DNA of 64,000 nucleotides from Candidatus Phosphoribacter hodrii (GCA_016707175.1 JADJIB010000002.1:124001-188000); one strand, 5' to 3'; shown: positions 47,204-56,963, counted from the first letter of the stretch. The notes: generated by a model not told the origin, from the letters alone. A program made the numbers and translations.

Positions 47204-48268
47204 CTACTGAGCCGAATCCGGAGTCCGCGGAGGAGGCGGCGGCGGCGCGACCGGCTGGGTGACGGGGTGGGTGGGCGGGTGAACGTCCCCGACGATCTCC
47301 GGCTCACCGAACTGCTTGGCGCGCTGGATCGGCGGAGCCGCGGCCGGAGCGGGAGCGGGCTCGACCCACTCCTCCTCGAGCGCCGCACCGGAGGAGTTGC
47401 CGCCCAGCGCCGACGAGACACCGCGCAGGGCGTCGGTGAGCTCCGAGGGGATGATCCACATCTTGTTGGCGTCGCCGCGGGCCAACTGCGGCAGCACCTG
47501 CAGGTATTGGTAAGCCAGCAGCCGCTGGGTGGGCTTGCCGCGGTGGATCGCATCGAAGACCTGCTGGATGGCCTGCGCCTGACCCTGAGCCTCAAGAACC
47601 CGAGCCTGGGCCGAACCCTCGGCCCGCAGGATCTGGGCTTCCTTCTCACCCTGAGCGGTGAGGATCGCCGACTGCTTGACACCCTCGGCGGTGAGGACCG
47701 CTGCACGCTTGTCACGCTCGGCGCGCATCTGCTTCTCCATCGAGTCCTGTACGGAGTGCGGCGGGTCGATGGCCTTGAGTTCGACGCGGTTGACCCGGAT
47801 GCCCCAGCGGCCAGTCTCCTGGTCCAGGACCCCACGCAACTGGCCGTTGATCTGGTCGCGCGAGGTGAGGGTCTCCTCGAGGTCGAGCGAGCCGATGACG
47901 TTACGCAGCGTGGTGACGGTGAGCTGCTCGATGCCCTGGATGAAGTTGGCGATCTCGTAGACCGCCGACTTGGCGTCGGTCACCGTGTAGTAGATGACCG
48001 TGTCGATGGACACGACGAGGTTGTCGCTGGTGATGACCGGCTGCGGAGGGAAGGTGACGACCTGTTCACGCAGGTCGATGGTCGCTCGGGGCTTGTCGAT
48101 GAACGGCACGAGGACGTGCATGCCGTCGTCGAGGGTGCGGGAGTAGGACCCGAGCCGCTCGATGATCACCGCCGTCTGCTGCGGCACGATCCGAATGGTC
48201 CGGACGACGACAGTGATTGCGAACACGAGCAGCAGAAGCAGGACGATCGTTGTTTCGATTCTGGGCAT
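47204..48268 (-). CDS. SPFH/Band 7 (stomatin-like) membrane protein
   Basis: Membrane-anchored scaffold protein of 354 residues. One N-terminal helix (about residues 6-28) is followed by the SPFH domain (IRIVPQQTAVIIERLGSYSRTL, then VELKAIDPPHSVQDSMEKQM), a long Ala/Glu/Gln coiled coil and a Pro-rich tail. It resembles QmcA and slipins. GGAGGAACC before the ATG at 48268 is a good ribosome site. The upstream neighbour encodes an NfeD protein, the usual partner in this family. Confidence 0.93.
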   Translation of the reverse strand: MPRIETTIVLLLLLVFAITVVVRTIRIVPQQTAVIIERLGSYSRTLDDGMHVLVPFIDKPRATIDLREQVVTFPPQPVITSDNLVVSIDTVIYYTVTDAKSAVYEIANFIQGIEQLTVTTLRNVIGSLDLEETLTSRDQINGQLRGVLDQETGRWGIRVNRVELKAIDPPHSVQDSMEKQMRAERDKRAAVLTAEGVKQSAILTAQGEKEAQILRAEGSAQARVLEAQGQAQAIQQVFDAIHRGKPTQRLLAYQYLQVLPQLARGDANKMWIIPSELTDALRGVSSALGGNSSGAALEEEWVEPAPAPAAAPPIQRAKQFGEPEIVGDVHPPTHPVTQPVAPPPPPPRTPDSAQ

Positions 48269-48340
48269 GGTTCCTCCGATGGGGCTTGGCGGCTACTCGC
48301 CGGTCGAACGGTCGAACGCGCAGGAGTGGGAGCCCGCCGA

Positions 48341-48802
48341 TCAGGGCAGGGGCTGGGGTGGCAGAGTCACGGGCGCGACCACGGCCGTCGCCCCGTCGAT
48401 GGCGATGACCTCGACCTTGTCGCCGGGCAGGATCGCGTCCCCGCCCTGGGAGCGGGCCGACCACGTCTCACCAGACAGGTTGATCCGGCCACCCGCAAGA
48501 GTCACGGTCTCAAGGACGGTTGCCGTGCGCCCGACGTTTCCGGCGATGCCCACCGTGGGGCGCTCGGTCTTGACGTTGAATCGCCGCTTGACCCACGGCC
48601 GGACTCCGACGAGGAGCGCGACCGCCGAGACCGAAGCGACGATCGCTTGGCCCGGGAAGTCCGCTCCGAAGGCGGCGGCGACTGCTCCAGCCAATGCACC
48701 GCCGGCCAACATGAGGAAGATGAAGTCGACGGTCGCGGCCTCGATCGCACCGAGCGCCAAGGCCACTCCGACCCAGATGAGCCAACTAGACCCCTGAAAC
48801 AC
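48341..48802 (-). CDS. NfeD-like membrane protein
   Basis: Protein of 153 residues with three to four N-terminal membrane helices (WLIWVGVALALGAIEA and the following segments) and a C-terminal OB-fold domain (GNVGRTATVLETV, GDKVEVIAIDGATAVV). NfeD proteins pair with SPFH proteins, and the SPFH gene follows 72 bases downstream. The start is a GTG at 48802, eight bases after GAGGTG. Confidence 0.9.
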   Translation of the reverse strand: MFQGSSWLIWVGVALALGAIEAATVDFIFLMLAGGALAGAVAAAFGADFPGQAIVASVSAVALLVGVRPWVKRRFNVKTERPTVGIAGNVGRTATVLETVTLAGGRINLSGETWSARSQGGDAILPGDKVEVIAIDGATAVVAPVTLPPQPLP

Positions 48803-48889
48803 CGCTTCACCTCTCTGCAGAGCCGGCCGAGACGACCGACTCCTTCACCCTACGACGCCTACCCCACGACAGAGGTTCCTTGGGGTGGG

Positions 48890-49699
48890 TCAGCCTGCTG
48901 AAGGTGTCGATTCCGGGTCGGCCGCGCGGGCACTCCACCGCTTGCCGTGCCGCTCGACGACCAACGGCAGACCGAAGGTCGCCGACAGGTTGGCCGAGGT
49001 CAACGCCAGCGGCAACGGTCCCGCCGCGACGATCCGACCCTCGCGCAGCAGGAGCACATCGGTGAAGCCCGGCGGGATCTCCTCGACGTGGTGAGTGACG
49101 AGAACGAGGGCCGGGGCCTCGGTGTCTTCCGCCAACACCCCGAGGCGGGCCACCAAATCTTCACGGCCGCCAAGGTCCAGCCCCGCGGCCGGCTCGTCCA
49201 GCAGCATCAGCTCAGGGTCGGTCATCAGCGCCCGAGCGATCTGCACCCGCTTGCGCTCGCCCTCGGACAACGTGCCATACAGCCGATCAGCCAGATGGGC
49301 GACGCCGAGAGCATCGAGCAGCCCCATCGCTCGCGCGTAGTCCTGGCGGTCATAGCTTTCACGCCAGCGCCCGATGATCCCGTAGGACGCGGTGACGACG
49401 ACGTTGCCGACGCTCTCACCGCCGGGGATCCGCTCGGCGATCGAGGCACTGGCCAGACCGACCCGCGGCCGCAACTCGAAGACGTCAACGGTGCCCAACA
49501 CCTCGCCGAGGATCCCGACGACACCGGTGGTGGGGTGCATGCGCGCGGCGGCGATCTGCAACAGAGTGGTCTTGCCGGCCCCGTTGGGGCCGAGGATCAC
49601 CCAGCGTTCGCCTTCCTCGACCTCCCAGGTGACGTCGTCGAGGAGGCGGTTATGGCCGCGCACCACGCTGACGCCCGCGAAGGCGAGCACATCACTCAT
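48890..49699 (-). CDS. ABC transporter ATP-binding protein
   Basis: ATPase of 269 residues. Walker A is LGPNGAGKTTLL, the signature is GTLSEGERKRVQIARAL, Walker B is LMLLDEPAAGLD and the H-loop is VTHHVEEIPPG. No permease gene is adjacent; the sequence resembles the ModF/YheS-like orphan ATPases that act alone. TAGGGT eight bases before the ATG at 49699 predicts a leaderless message. The next gene is divergent. Confidence 0.88.
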   Translation of the reverse strand: MSDVLAFAGVSVVRGHNRLLDDVTWEVEEGERWVILGPNGAGKTTLLQIAAARMHPTTGVVGILGEVLGTVDVFELRPRVGLASASIAERIPGGESVGNVVVTASYGIIGRWRESYDRQDYARAMGLLDALGVAHLADRLYGTLSEGERKRVQIARALMTDPELMLLDEPAAGLDLGGREDLVARLGVLAEDTEAPALVLVTHHVEEIPPGFTDVLLLREGRIVAAGPLPLALTSANLSATFGLPLVVERHGKRWSARAADPESTPSAG

Positions 49700-49838
49700 G
49701 GTCACCCACCCTAGCCCGCGAGGAGTTCGCGGCCCCGCGCCGAGGGAGCGTGTCGGCACCCCCATTCAGGTTCAGCCCCAGGTCCAAACCCGCCGGTGGA
49801 GGCGGGCATTCGGCCGAGCCGATGGTTATGGTGTGCCG

Positions 49839-50597
49839 GTGCTCGCGCTCCCGATCGTCGTCCGGTGTGCCCTCTGGGGCACCCGATGGCTGGGCGGTCG
49901 AGGCGACCTCGACGATGTCGTCGGCAACGTTCACGCGGGCGCCGCGACCGACATCGCGGGGCGGTTCGAGGCGACCCTGCGCGACTGGGCCGAGCGCGGC
50001 GAGACGGCGGTCTTCCTCGCCCTCCCCCGCCCAGGACTTCTCACGGGTATGCCGCGTGCCCCCCTTGCCGTGACCGCGGCGGCGACGGACGCCGGCCAGG
50101 CGGCATACGCGCCGACGGTCGGTGGGGCGCTCGTGCCGGCGCTGACCCGCTTCGGCCCGGAAGGCGACACCGGCGTGCTGGCGACGTGGGCGGCATACGA
50201 GACCGAGCCGGTCCCCCGCCACATCGCCGAGGCCCCGGATGTGGGTGATCTCAGCCGACGACTCACCGAAGCGGTGTTGGAGGCGACGACCCGGTTGGCG
50301 ACGGTGGGCGGCATACCGTGGCGCGGTGGTGAAGCGACGCCACCGCCGCGGGCGAGCGTCCCCGGCCTGCCGCCCGGTCTCGCACCGCGGCCGTTGCACC
50401 TGCTCGACCGCGCCGGCGACGTGCGTGCGTTGGCCCTGGCCGGGCTCGGCGTCGAAGAGAGCGGCGCCGCCCTCGACGCGAGCACCTCCGCGGAACGGAC
50501 TGCCGTGCTGCGCCGCCTGCTCACGGAAGCCGAAGCCACTCTCGTGGGAGCGACGAACGTCCTGGCGATGACCGTGGCCGGCTGGCGACCGGCCTAA
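49839..50597 (+). CDS. Conserved actinobacterial protein of unknown function
   Basis: Protein of 252 residues that I do not recognise. The N-terminal half (about 1-130) begins LALPIVVRCALWGTRWLGG and includes FEATLRDWAERGETAVFLALPRPG; the C-terminal part has LHLLDRAGDVRALALAGLGVEESGAA and is mostly helical and soluble. TATGGT six bases upstream favours the GTG at 49839 over GTG at 49833. It lies convergent with glgA and is rich in the iterated motif (four copies between 50040 and 50320). Confidence 0.65.
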   Translation: MLALPIVVRCALWGTRWLGGRGDLDDVVGNVHAGAATDIAGRFEATLRDWAERGETAVFLALPRPGLLTGMPRAPLAVTAAATDAGQAAYAPTVGGALVPALTRFGPEGDTGVLATWAAYETEPVPRHIAEAPDVGDLSRRLTEAVLEATTRLATVGGIPWRGGEATPPPRASVPGLPPGLAPRPLHLLDRAGDVRALALAGLGVEESGAALDASTSAERTAVLRRLLTEAEATLVGATNVLAMTVAGWRPA

Positions 50598-50625
50598 GCC
50601 CTCGCCGAGGGGCCTCGGCGGCGCA

Positions 50626-51861
50626 TCACGAGCGGCCGAGGCGCCCCCTTGAGATCACGACGAGATCACGAGCGCCGAGGACGTCCTGATAGACGGCCAT
50701 CGTCTTGTCGCCGATCGACTCCCACGAGAACTGCTCGACCGCACGCTTGCGGCCGGCCAACCCCATCGTCCGAGCCCGCTCGCGGTCGCTCACCGCGTTG
50801 GTGAGAGCCTCGGCGAGGTCGCCGACGAACTTCTCCGGGTCGACGGGCGTCCCGGTGCCGTCCTGGACCTGCTCGATCGGCACGAGCCAGCCGGTCTCGC
50901 CGGGGACGACGACCTCGGGAATGCCGCCGGTTGCGGTCGCGACGACGGGCAACTCGCAGGCCATCGCCTCAAGGTTGACGATGCCGAGGGGCTCGTAGAC
51001 CGACGGGCAGGCGAAGACCGTCGACGCCGTGAGCAGGGAGATGACCTCACTGCGGGGCAGCATCTCGGGGATCCAGACGACGCCGTCGCGCTGGGCACGC
51101 AGGTCGGCCAGCAGACCCTCGACCTCGGCCTTGATCTCGGGCGTGTCGGGGGCGCCTGCGCACAGGACGACCTGGACGTCCTCGGGCAGCCGGGCGGCGG
51201 CCCGCATGAGATAGGGCAGGCCCTTCTGCCGGGTGATCCGGCCGACGAAGGTCACCGCGGGCCGGTCCGGGTCCATGCCGTGCTTGCGGCAGACGTCGGC
51301 ATCGTGGATCGGCTGCCACATCTGCGAGTCGATCCCGTTGTGCACAACGGGCACCTTGGCCGGGTCGAGCGACGGATAGCTGCGCAAGATGTCGGCGCGC
51401 ATCCCGGCGCTCACGGCGATGACCGCCGCAGCCCCTTCGTAGGCCGCCCGCTCGGCGAACGAGCTCACGCGGTAGCCGCCGCCGAGCTGCTCGGCCTTCC
51501 ACGGACGCATCGGCTCGAGGCTGTGCGCGGTGACAACATGCGGGGCTCCGGCGAGCAGTCCACCCAAGTGCCCGGCGAGGTTGGCATACCACGTGTGCGA
51601 GTGAACGATGTCTGCGCCCTGACAGTCCTGGGCGATCGTGACGTCGACCCCGAACGTCTGCAAAGCCGGGTTGGCAGAGGCCAATTCGGGCAGATCGGGG
51701 TATGCCGTGGTGCCGGCTTCGTCGCGCGGTGCGCCGAAACAGCGGACCTGGACGTCGACGTCGCCACGGTCGCGCAGGGCTCTGACGAGCTCAGCCACAT
51801 GCACCCCCGCGCCTCCGTAGATGGCGGGCGGATATTCCTTGCTGATGATGTCGACGCGCAT
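50626..51861 (-). CDS. glgA: Glycogen synthase, actinobacterial GT4 type
   Basis: Glycosyltransferase of 411 residues. The N-terminal part has ISKEYPPAIYGGAGVHV and the sugar-binding region VFACPSVYEPLGIVNLEAMACE near the C-terminus has the EPLGIVNLE motif of GT4 synthases. In mycobacteria the orthologue (GlgM) makes maltose-1-phosphate from ADP-glucose, so the product may be that rather than glycogen itself. TACGGT lies six bases before the ATG at 51861. It is divergent from glgC, with 97 bases shared between them. Confidence 0.93.
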   Translation of the reverse strand: MRVDIISKEYPPAIYGGAGVHVAELVRALRDRGDVDVQVRCFGAPRDEAGTTAYPDLPELASANPALQTFGVDVTIAQDCQGADIVHSHTWYANLAGHLGGLLAGAPHVVTAHSLEPMRPWKAEQLGGGYRVSSFAERAAYEGAAAVIAVSAGMRADILRSYPSLDPAKVPVVHNGIDSQMWQPIHDADVCRKHGMDPDRPAVTFVGRITRQKGLPYLMRAAARLPEDVQVVLCAGAPDTPEIKAEVEGLLADLRAQRDGVVWIPEMLPRSEVISLLTASTVFACPSVYEPLGIVNLEAMACELPVVATATGGIPEVVVPGETGWLVPIEQVQDGTGTPVDPEKFVGDLAEALTNAVSDRERARTMGLAGRKRAVEQFSWESIGDKTMAVYQDVLGARDLVVISRGRLGRS

Positions 51862-51945
51862 GGGTCAACCGTAGTGATCGAGGCCCTCGCCAGACAGTGG
51901 CAAGCCCAACGTGGATCACCCGTTTCTTCCGCAGCGGCCTACCCC

Positions 51946-51951
51946 TAGGGT
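51946..51951 (+). promoter_or_regulatory. -10 element TAGGGT of glgC in the glgA-glgC divergent region
   Basis: TAGGGT lies seven bases before the glgC ATG. On the other strand TACGGT (51868-51873) lies six bases before glgA. Both genes would make leaderless transcripts from a region of 97 bases, so a single regulator could control the pair. No clear operator is seen. Confidence 0.55.
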
Positions 51952-51958
51952 GGGACCC

Positions 51959-53212
51959 ATGGCACGCAGAGGCGCAAACTCCAAGGTTCTGGCCATCGTC
52001 CTGGCGGGTGGGGAGGGCAAGCGGCTGATGCCGCTCACGCGAGACCGAGCCAAACCCGCAGTGCCGTTCGGCGGCATCTATCGACTCATCGACTTCGCCC
52101 TGTCCAACGTCGTCAACTCCGGCTACCTCAAGGTCGTCGTGTTGACGCAGTACAAGTCCCACAGCCTGGACAAGCACGTCACCAAGACGTGGCGCATGTC
52201 GACGATCCTCGGCAACTACGTCGCCCCGGTGCCGGCCCAGCAGCGCGTGGACAAGAACTGGTACCTCGGCAGCGCCGACGCGATCTTCCAGAGCCTCAAC
52301 CTCGTCGATGACGAGAAGCCCGAGATCGTCGTCGTCGTCGGTGCCGACCACGTCTACCGCATGGACTTCTCGCAGATGGTCCAGCAGCACATCGAGACGG
52401 GCGCGGCGCTCACCGTCGCGGCGATCCGTCAGCCGATCCACCTGGCCGACCAGTTCGGTGTCATCGAGGTCGACCCCACCGACACCCGCAAGATCGGGGC
52501 GTTCCGCGAGAAGCCGACCGACCCGGTGGGCCTCCCCGACGCGCCCCACGAGATCCTCGCCTCCATGGGCAACTACGTCTTCACGGCGAGCAAGCTCGTC
52601 CAGGCGGTCACCGAGGACCACGACCTCGAGGGCAGCAAGCACGACATGGGTGGCGACATCGTGCCGCGGTTCGTCCGCGAGTCCGACGCCTATGTCTACG
52701 ACTTCAAGGACAACGACGTGCCCGGCGCGACCGAACGCGACCGTGGCTACTGGCGCGACGTGGGGACGATGGACTCCTACTACGACGCCCACATGGACCT
52801 CATCTCGGTCCACCCGATCTTCAACCTCTACAACTACGACTGGCCCATCTACACCTCGATGGCCCCGCTGCCGCCGGCGAAGTTCGTTCACGGCTCCGGT
52901 GACCGCGTGGGTGAGGCGTTGTCCTCGATGGTCTCCCCCGGCGTGGTCGTCAGTGGTGCCCAGGTCAACCACTCGGTGCTCTCGCCGAAGGTCCGCGTCC
53001 ACAGTTACGCGACGATCGCCGACAGCGTCCTGCTCGACGACGTGGAGGTCGGACGGTATGCCGTCATCCGCCGCGCCATCATCGACAAGGGCGTCTACAT
53101 CCCGGAGTACTGCCGGATCGGTGTCGATCACGAACACGACCGGGCCCGCGGCTTCTATGTCACCGAGGGCGGCATCACGGTCATCGGGAAGGGCCAGAAG
53201 GTCCCGCTCTGA
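51959..53212 (+). CDS. glgC: Glucose-1-phosphate adenylyltransferase
   Basis: Makes ADP-glucose, the first step of glycogen synthesis. The 417-residue protein opens with VLAIVLAGGEGKRLMPLTRDRAKPAVPFGG (nucleotide and substrate loops) and has GSADAIFQSL, the catalytic VVGADHVYRMD and the left-handed beta-helix C-terminal domain with hexapeptide-like repeats. The GlgC and GlgA genes are divergent. Allosteric residues cannot be judged. Confidence 0.97.
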   Translation: MARRGANSKVLAIVLAGGEGKRLMPLTRDRAKPAVPFGGIYRLIDFALSNVVNSGYLKVVVLTQYKSHSLDKHVTKTWRMSTILGNYVAPVPAQQRVDKNWYLGSADAIFQSLNLVDDEKPEIVVVVGADHVYRMDFSQMVQQHIETGAALTVAAIRQPIHLADQFGVIEVDPTDTRKIGAFREKPTDPVGLPDAPHEILASMGNYVFTASKLVQAVTEDHDLEGSKHDMGGDIVPRFVRESDAYVYDFKDNDVPGATERDRGYWRDVGTMDSYYDAHMDLISVHPIFNLYNYDWPIYTSMAPLPPAKFVHGSGDRVGEALSSMVSPGVVVSGAQVNHSVLSPKVRVHSYATIADSVLLDDVEVGRYAVIRRAIIDKGVYIPEYCRIGVDHEHDRARGFYVTEGGITVIGKGQKVPL

Positions 53213-53287
53213 GGCTGGCGGCAACTGATGGCAACCAGCGGGTATGCCGCCCTGAGCGGGATTGCCGCGAACGACTAGCCTGCGTGG

Positions 53288-54193
53288 GTGAGCTTCCAAC
53301 CGCAAGGGCAGCAGCGCGACGGCATACCTGCATCGGCGGGTGATCCGCGCCCTGCGCGCGTCGCCGTCCAGATCGCTCCTCAACATGCTCCGTATGCCGT
53401 GCTGCGCGACACCTGCGTGGCGATGGAGGAGTTGGGCGTCGATGTCGTCCTCACGTGGGACCACTTCTTCCCGCTGTCGGGCGACCCCGACGGGATGCAC
53501 TTCGAGGCGTGGACGCTGCTGGCCGCGTGGGCCGAGGCGACCGAGCGCGTGCAGTTGGGCGTGCTCGTGTCGGCGATGTCCTATCGCAACCCGAACCTGC
53601 TCGCCGACATGGCGCGGACCGTCGACCACATCAGCGCGGGCCGACTGATCCTCGGCATCGGTGCCGGCTGGTTCGAGCGGGACTACGTGGATTACGGCTT
53701 CGACTTCGGGACGCCCGGGTCGCGGCTGGATGCCCTGGCCCGCGATCTGCCGGTGCTCAAGGATCGTTGGACCCGGCTCAATCCCCTTCCCACCCGGGCG
53801 ATTCCGGTGTTGGTGGGTGGCGGCGGCGAACGCAAGACCCTGCGGATCACGGCCGAGCACGCCGACATCTGGCACGGTTTCGGAGACCCGGCGACGATCC
53901 GGCACAAGCACCTGGTGCTCGACGAATGGTGCGACCGGGTGGGGCGGGACCCGCTGGCCATCGAACGCTCCGCGGGGGTCGCCTACACACCCGCGCGGCT
54001 GCCCGAGGACGCGACGCTCGACTTCGCTGGCCAGGCGCAGGCGCTCTTCGAGGTCGGGACCCGGTTGTTCACCATCAGCCTCACTACTCCCCCGTATGAC
54101 CTCGGTCCGATCCGCGAGATGTTGGCCTGGCGGGATGCGGTCAACGCGTCACGGGCCGCCGATCAGGGGTCGACGACTTCCTTGCCGGTCTGA
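53288..54193 (+). CDS. LLM-class F420-dependent oxidoreductase (second copy)
   Basis: Luciferase-like fold, 301 residues. The core has VVLTWDHFFPLSGDPDGMHFEAWTLL, TVDHISAGRLILGIGAGWFERDY and PVLVGGGGERKTLRITAEHADIWHG, which is typical of the Rv-type TIGR03560 subgroup. The substrate is unknown. The GTG at 53288 has TAGCCT six bases upstream. It is followed after one base by the nucleotidyltransferase gene, suggesting coupling. Confidence 0.87.
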   Translation: MSFQPQGQQRDGIPASAGDPRPARVAVQIAPQHAPYAVLRDTCVAMEELGVDVVLTWDHFFPLSGDPDGMHFEAWTLLAAWAEATERVQLGVLVSAMSYRNPNLLADMARTVDHISAGRLILGIGAGWFERDYVDYGFDFGTPGSRLDALARDLPVLKDRWTRLNPLPTRAIPVLVGGGGERKTLRITAEHADIWHGFGDPATIRHKHLVLDEWCDRVGRDPLAIERSAGVAYTPARLPEDATLDFAGQAQALFEVGTRLFTISLTTPPYDLGPIREMLAWRDAVNASRAADQGSTTSLPV

Positions 54194-54194
54194 C

Positions 54195-54767
54195 ATGGCC
54201 GTCTCTGACATCGAGGCCGTCGAGATCCTCGACCTGCTTGAGTCGGTCGGGGCGCAGCCCTGGGTGGCGGGCGGGTGGGGTGTCGACGCCCTGATGGAGC
54301 GGCAGACCCGGATGCATCGCGACCTCGACGTCATGGTGCTGGCCAAGCGACTGGACGATGCGCTGGCTGCGTTGCGCGCCAACGGTTTCCAGGTGACCGT
54401 GGACTGGTTGCCGGTGCGCGTCGAGCTCGACGACGGACTGCGGGTCGTTGATGTGCACCCCGTCCACCCCGATGGGTCGGGCGGCTGGTGGCAGGCCGCG
54501 CCCGACGATGGGCGCTACCTCTATCCGGCCGGGTCGATCGTCGGTGGCCTCATCGGCGGACACACCGTGCGATGCGCGTCCCCCGCGCTGCAGCGCCAGG
54601 TCCACACCGGCTATCCGTTGCGGCACGTCGACGAGCACGACATCGCCCTCCTCGACGAGATGCTGGCCGACGCCGACGCCGACGCCGACGACCTCGAGGC
54701 CGCGGGGAACGCTGCGCAGGGGCCGGGCCCGTGGGCGGCCGGACGCGGCATACCCGAGACGCTCTAG
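54195..54767 (+). CDS. Nucleotidyltransferase of the ANT(2'')/LinA type
   Basis: Small nucleotidyltransferase of 190 residues. The N-terminal catalytic motif is VAGGWGVDALMERQTRMHRDLDVMVL, with the two Asp residues (HRDLDV) of the polymerase-beta fold, as in lincosamide and aminoglycoside adenylyltransferases. VDVHPV is the third acidic motif. The tail is low-complexity (ADADADD). It starts one base after the LLM gene. A drug-modifying role is possible but not shown; many homologues have no resistance phenotype. Confidence 0.75.
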   Translation: MAVSDIEAVEILDLLESVGAQPWVAGGWGVDALMERQTRMHRDLDVMVLAKRLDDALAALRANGFQVTVDWLPVRVELDDGLRVVDVHPVHPDGSGGWWQAAPDDGRYLYPAGSIVGGLIGGHTVRCASPALQRQVHTGYPLRHVDEHDIALLDEMLADADADADDLEAAGNAAQGPGPWAAGRGIPETL

Positions 54768-54777
54768 CCTGGGAAGC

Positions 54778-56016
54778 GTGACTGGCGCATCCCCCCACAC
54801 CCTGCGAGTGACCCTCTCGGGCGACGACCGACCGGGGGTGACCTTCGCGCTGCTGGCGGCCGTGGCGGAGGCCCAGGCCGAGGTCCTCGACCTGGAGCAG
54901 ATGGTCGTGCGTGACCACCTCACCCTCTCGGTGCTCCTCGGCGGCGCCGACACCGACCGCCTCACCAGCCTGGCCCACTCCGTCGGGCACCGGCTCGGGA
55001 TGCGCACCCGCACCCGGGTGGGACAGGGCGACTCCAACACGCGCCGCGACGGGCGAGCCCACGTCGTGGCTCTCGGGCAGCCCCTGACCGCCAGCGGCCT
55101 GGCAGCCGTCACTGCGCGAATCGCCGCGCACGGGGCCAATATTGACCGGATCCGGCGCTTGTCGCGCTATCCCGTGACGACCATCGAGCTCGACGTGTCT
55201 GGCGCCGATGTCCCCCGCCTGCGGGTCGAGTTGGCCACGGTCGCCGCTGCCGAGCGCATCGACATCGCCGTCGCCCCCGCCGGGCTGGCGCGGATCGGCT
55301 CCCGCCTGGTCGTCATGGATGTCGACTCGACCTTCATCCAGCAGGAGGTCATCGAGCTCATCGCAGCCCACGCTGGGTGTGAGGAGCAGGTCGCTGCCGT
55401 CACCGAGCGCGCCATGCGGGGGGAACTCGACTTCGCCGAATCGCTGCGGGCCCGGGTCGCGCTCCTCGCCGGGCTGCCGGCGACGGTCCTCGACGAGGTC
55501 CGGGACGAGATCGTCCTCACCCCCGGAGCGCGGACCTTGGTGCGCACCCTCAAACGGCTCGGCGACACCGTCGCCCTGGTGTCCGGTGGCTTCCTCGAGA
55601 TCGTCGGGCCGGTCGCTGCAGACCTAGGCATCGACCACGTCCTGGCCAACCGGCTCGAGGTCGCCGACGGACGCCTGACCGGGCGCGTCGACGGCGAGAT
55701 CGTCGACCGACCGGGCAAGGCGGCGGCGCTGCGGCGGTTCGCGGCCGAGGCCGGGCTGCCCTTGTCGCGCACGGTGGCCGTCGGTGACGGCGCCAACGAC
55801 CTCGACATGCTCGCTGCCGCCGGCTTGGGAATCGCCTTCAACGCCAAGCCGCTGGTCCGTGAGCAGGCCGACGCGAGCGTCAACGTCCCCTATCTCGACG
55901 CCGTGCTCTTCCTGCTCGGCATCACCCGCGAGGACGTCGAAGACGCCGACGCCGACGCAGGCACGCCGACACCCGCGCCTCCCGTCATCTCCCCTGGCAA
56001 CCCCACTAGGGTGTGA
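54778..56016 (+). CDS. serB: Phosphoserine phosphatase with ACT domains
   Basis: Last step of serine biosynthesis. The 412-residue protein has two N-terminal ACT-type domains (about 1-175: TLSGDDRPGVTFALL) for feedback control, then the HAD catalytic domain with MDVDSTFIQQE (motif I), LVSGGFLEIV (motif II), the lysine in RPGKAAALR and GDGANDLDML (motif III). The GTG at 54778 has TAGCCT seven bases upstream. It overlaps cphB by four bases (GTGA). Confidence 0.95.
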   Translation: MTGASPHTLRVTLSGDDRPGVTFALLAAVAEAQAEVLDLEQMVVRDHLTLSVLLGGADTDRLTSLAHSVGHRLGMRTRTRVGQGDSNTRRDGRAHVVALGQPLTASGLAAVTARIAAHGANIDRIRRLSRYPVTTIELDVSGADVPRLRVELATVAAAERIDIAVAPAGLARIGSRLVVMDVDSTFIQQEVIELIAAHAGCEEQVAAVTERAMRGELDFAESLRARVALLAGLPATVLDEVRDEIVLTPGARTLVRTLKRLGDTVALVSGGFLEIVGPVAADLGIDHVLANRLEVADGRLTGRVDGEIVDRPGKAAALRRFAAEAGLPLSRTVAVGDGANDLDMLAAAGLGIAFNAKPLVREQADASVNVPYLDAVLFLLGITREDVEDADADAGTPTPAPPVISPGNPTRV

Positions 56017-56963
56017 CGGTGGTTTCCAACGCGGGTCCTGCCGACGAGGCGGGTATGCCGCCCACCTCACCGCCGGTGCGCCGCACCCTGCTCATCGTCG
56101 GAGGCGCCGAGGACAAGCTCGGGCGCTCGGTGGTGTTGCGCCGGTTCGTCCGACTGGCAGGCGGGCGCGCGTCGCGGATCGTCGTCATCCCGACCGCATC
56201 GTCCTTCTCGACCGAGGCGTCGGCGCTCTATCGGAGCGTCTTTGCCAGGCTGAAGGCTGGCCAGGACTTCGAGATCGTCCACCCGCCGACCCGGGCTGCC
56301 GCCTCGTCCGCGGAGTTGGTGGCCCGACTGGACGCGGCGACCGGGATCTTCATGACGGGCGGGAGCCAACTCAAGCTCAGCCAGAACATCGTCGGCACGC
56401 CCGTCGGCGATGCGATCCACCGGGCCTACCAGCGGGGGGCGGTCATCGCCGGAACCTCTGCGGGAGCCTCGATCATGAGCCAGTTCATGATCTCCCTCGG
56501 CGACGAGGGCGTGACGCCGCGCCAACGGTCGAGTCAACTCTCGGCCGGGTTGGGCCTGGTCACCGGTGTCGTGGTCGACCAGCATTTCGATCAACGCGGC
56601 CGCTACGGGCGGCTGCTGTCGATCGTCGCGAACTCCCCCAATCTGATCGGGATCGGCATCGACGAGAACACCGCCGCCGAGATCCGTGACGAACGCCTGA
56701 TGTCGGTCGTCGGTGCTGGAGCGGTCTTCGTCCTCGACGCGCGGCATGCCATCACCGACGCCCCTGAGGCCCGACGTGGCGCTCCCCTACTGGTGTCGGG
56801 GGCCGTCGTTCACACCCTGCCGGCCGGCGCCACCTTCGATCTGGAGTCGGTGGGACTGGTTCGCTTCGTCGAGCGACACCCCGACATCGAGGTCGCAGTT
56901 GTCGCCGCGAAGGACCGCTCGCCCATGGTGCCCGCGCACGCTGCTGCGCCACAACCACGCTGA
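56013..56963 (+). CDS. cphB: Cyanophycinase
   Basis: Serine peptidase of family S51 that cuts cyanophycin (multi-L-arginyl-poly-L-aspartate) into beta-Asp-Arg dipeptides. The 316-residue protein shows LIVGGAEDKLG, MTGGSQLKL, the nucleophile elbow AGTSAGASIMS and VDQHFDQRGRYGRL, all family signatures. It overlaps serB and is followed after 43 bases by cphA, the synthetase, so the pair makes and breaks the same polymer. Confidence 0.95.
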   Translation: MTVVSNAGPADEAGMPPTSPPVRRTLLIVGGAEDKLGRSVVLRRFVRLAGGRASRIVVIPTASSFSTEASALYRSVFARLKAGQDFEIVHPPTRAAASSAELVARLDAATGIFMTGGSQLKLSQNIVGTPVGDAIHRAYQRGAVIAGTSAGASIMSQFMISLGDEGVTPRQRSSQLSAGLGLVTGVVVDQHFDQRGRYGRLLSIVANSPNLIGIGIDENTAAEIRDERLMSVVGAGAVFVLDARHAITDAPEARRGAPLLVSGAVVHTLPAGATFDLESVGLVRFVERHPDIEVAVVAAKDRSPMVPAHAAAPQPR

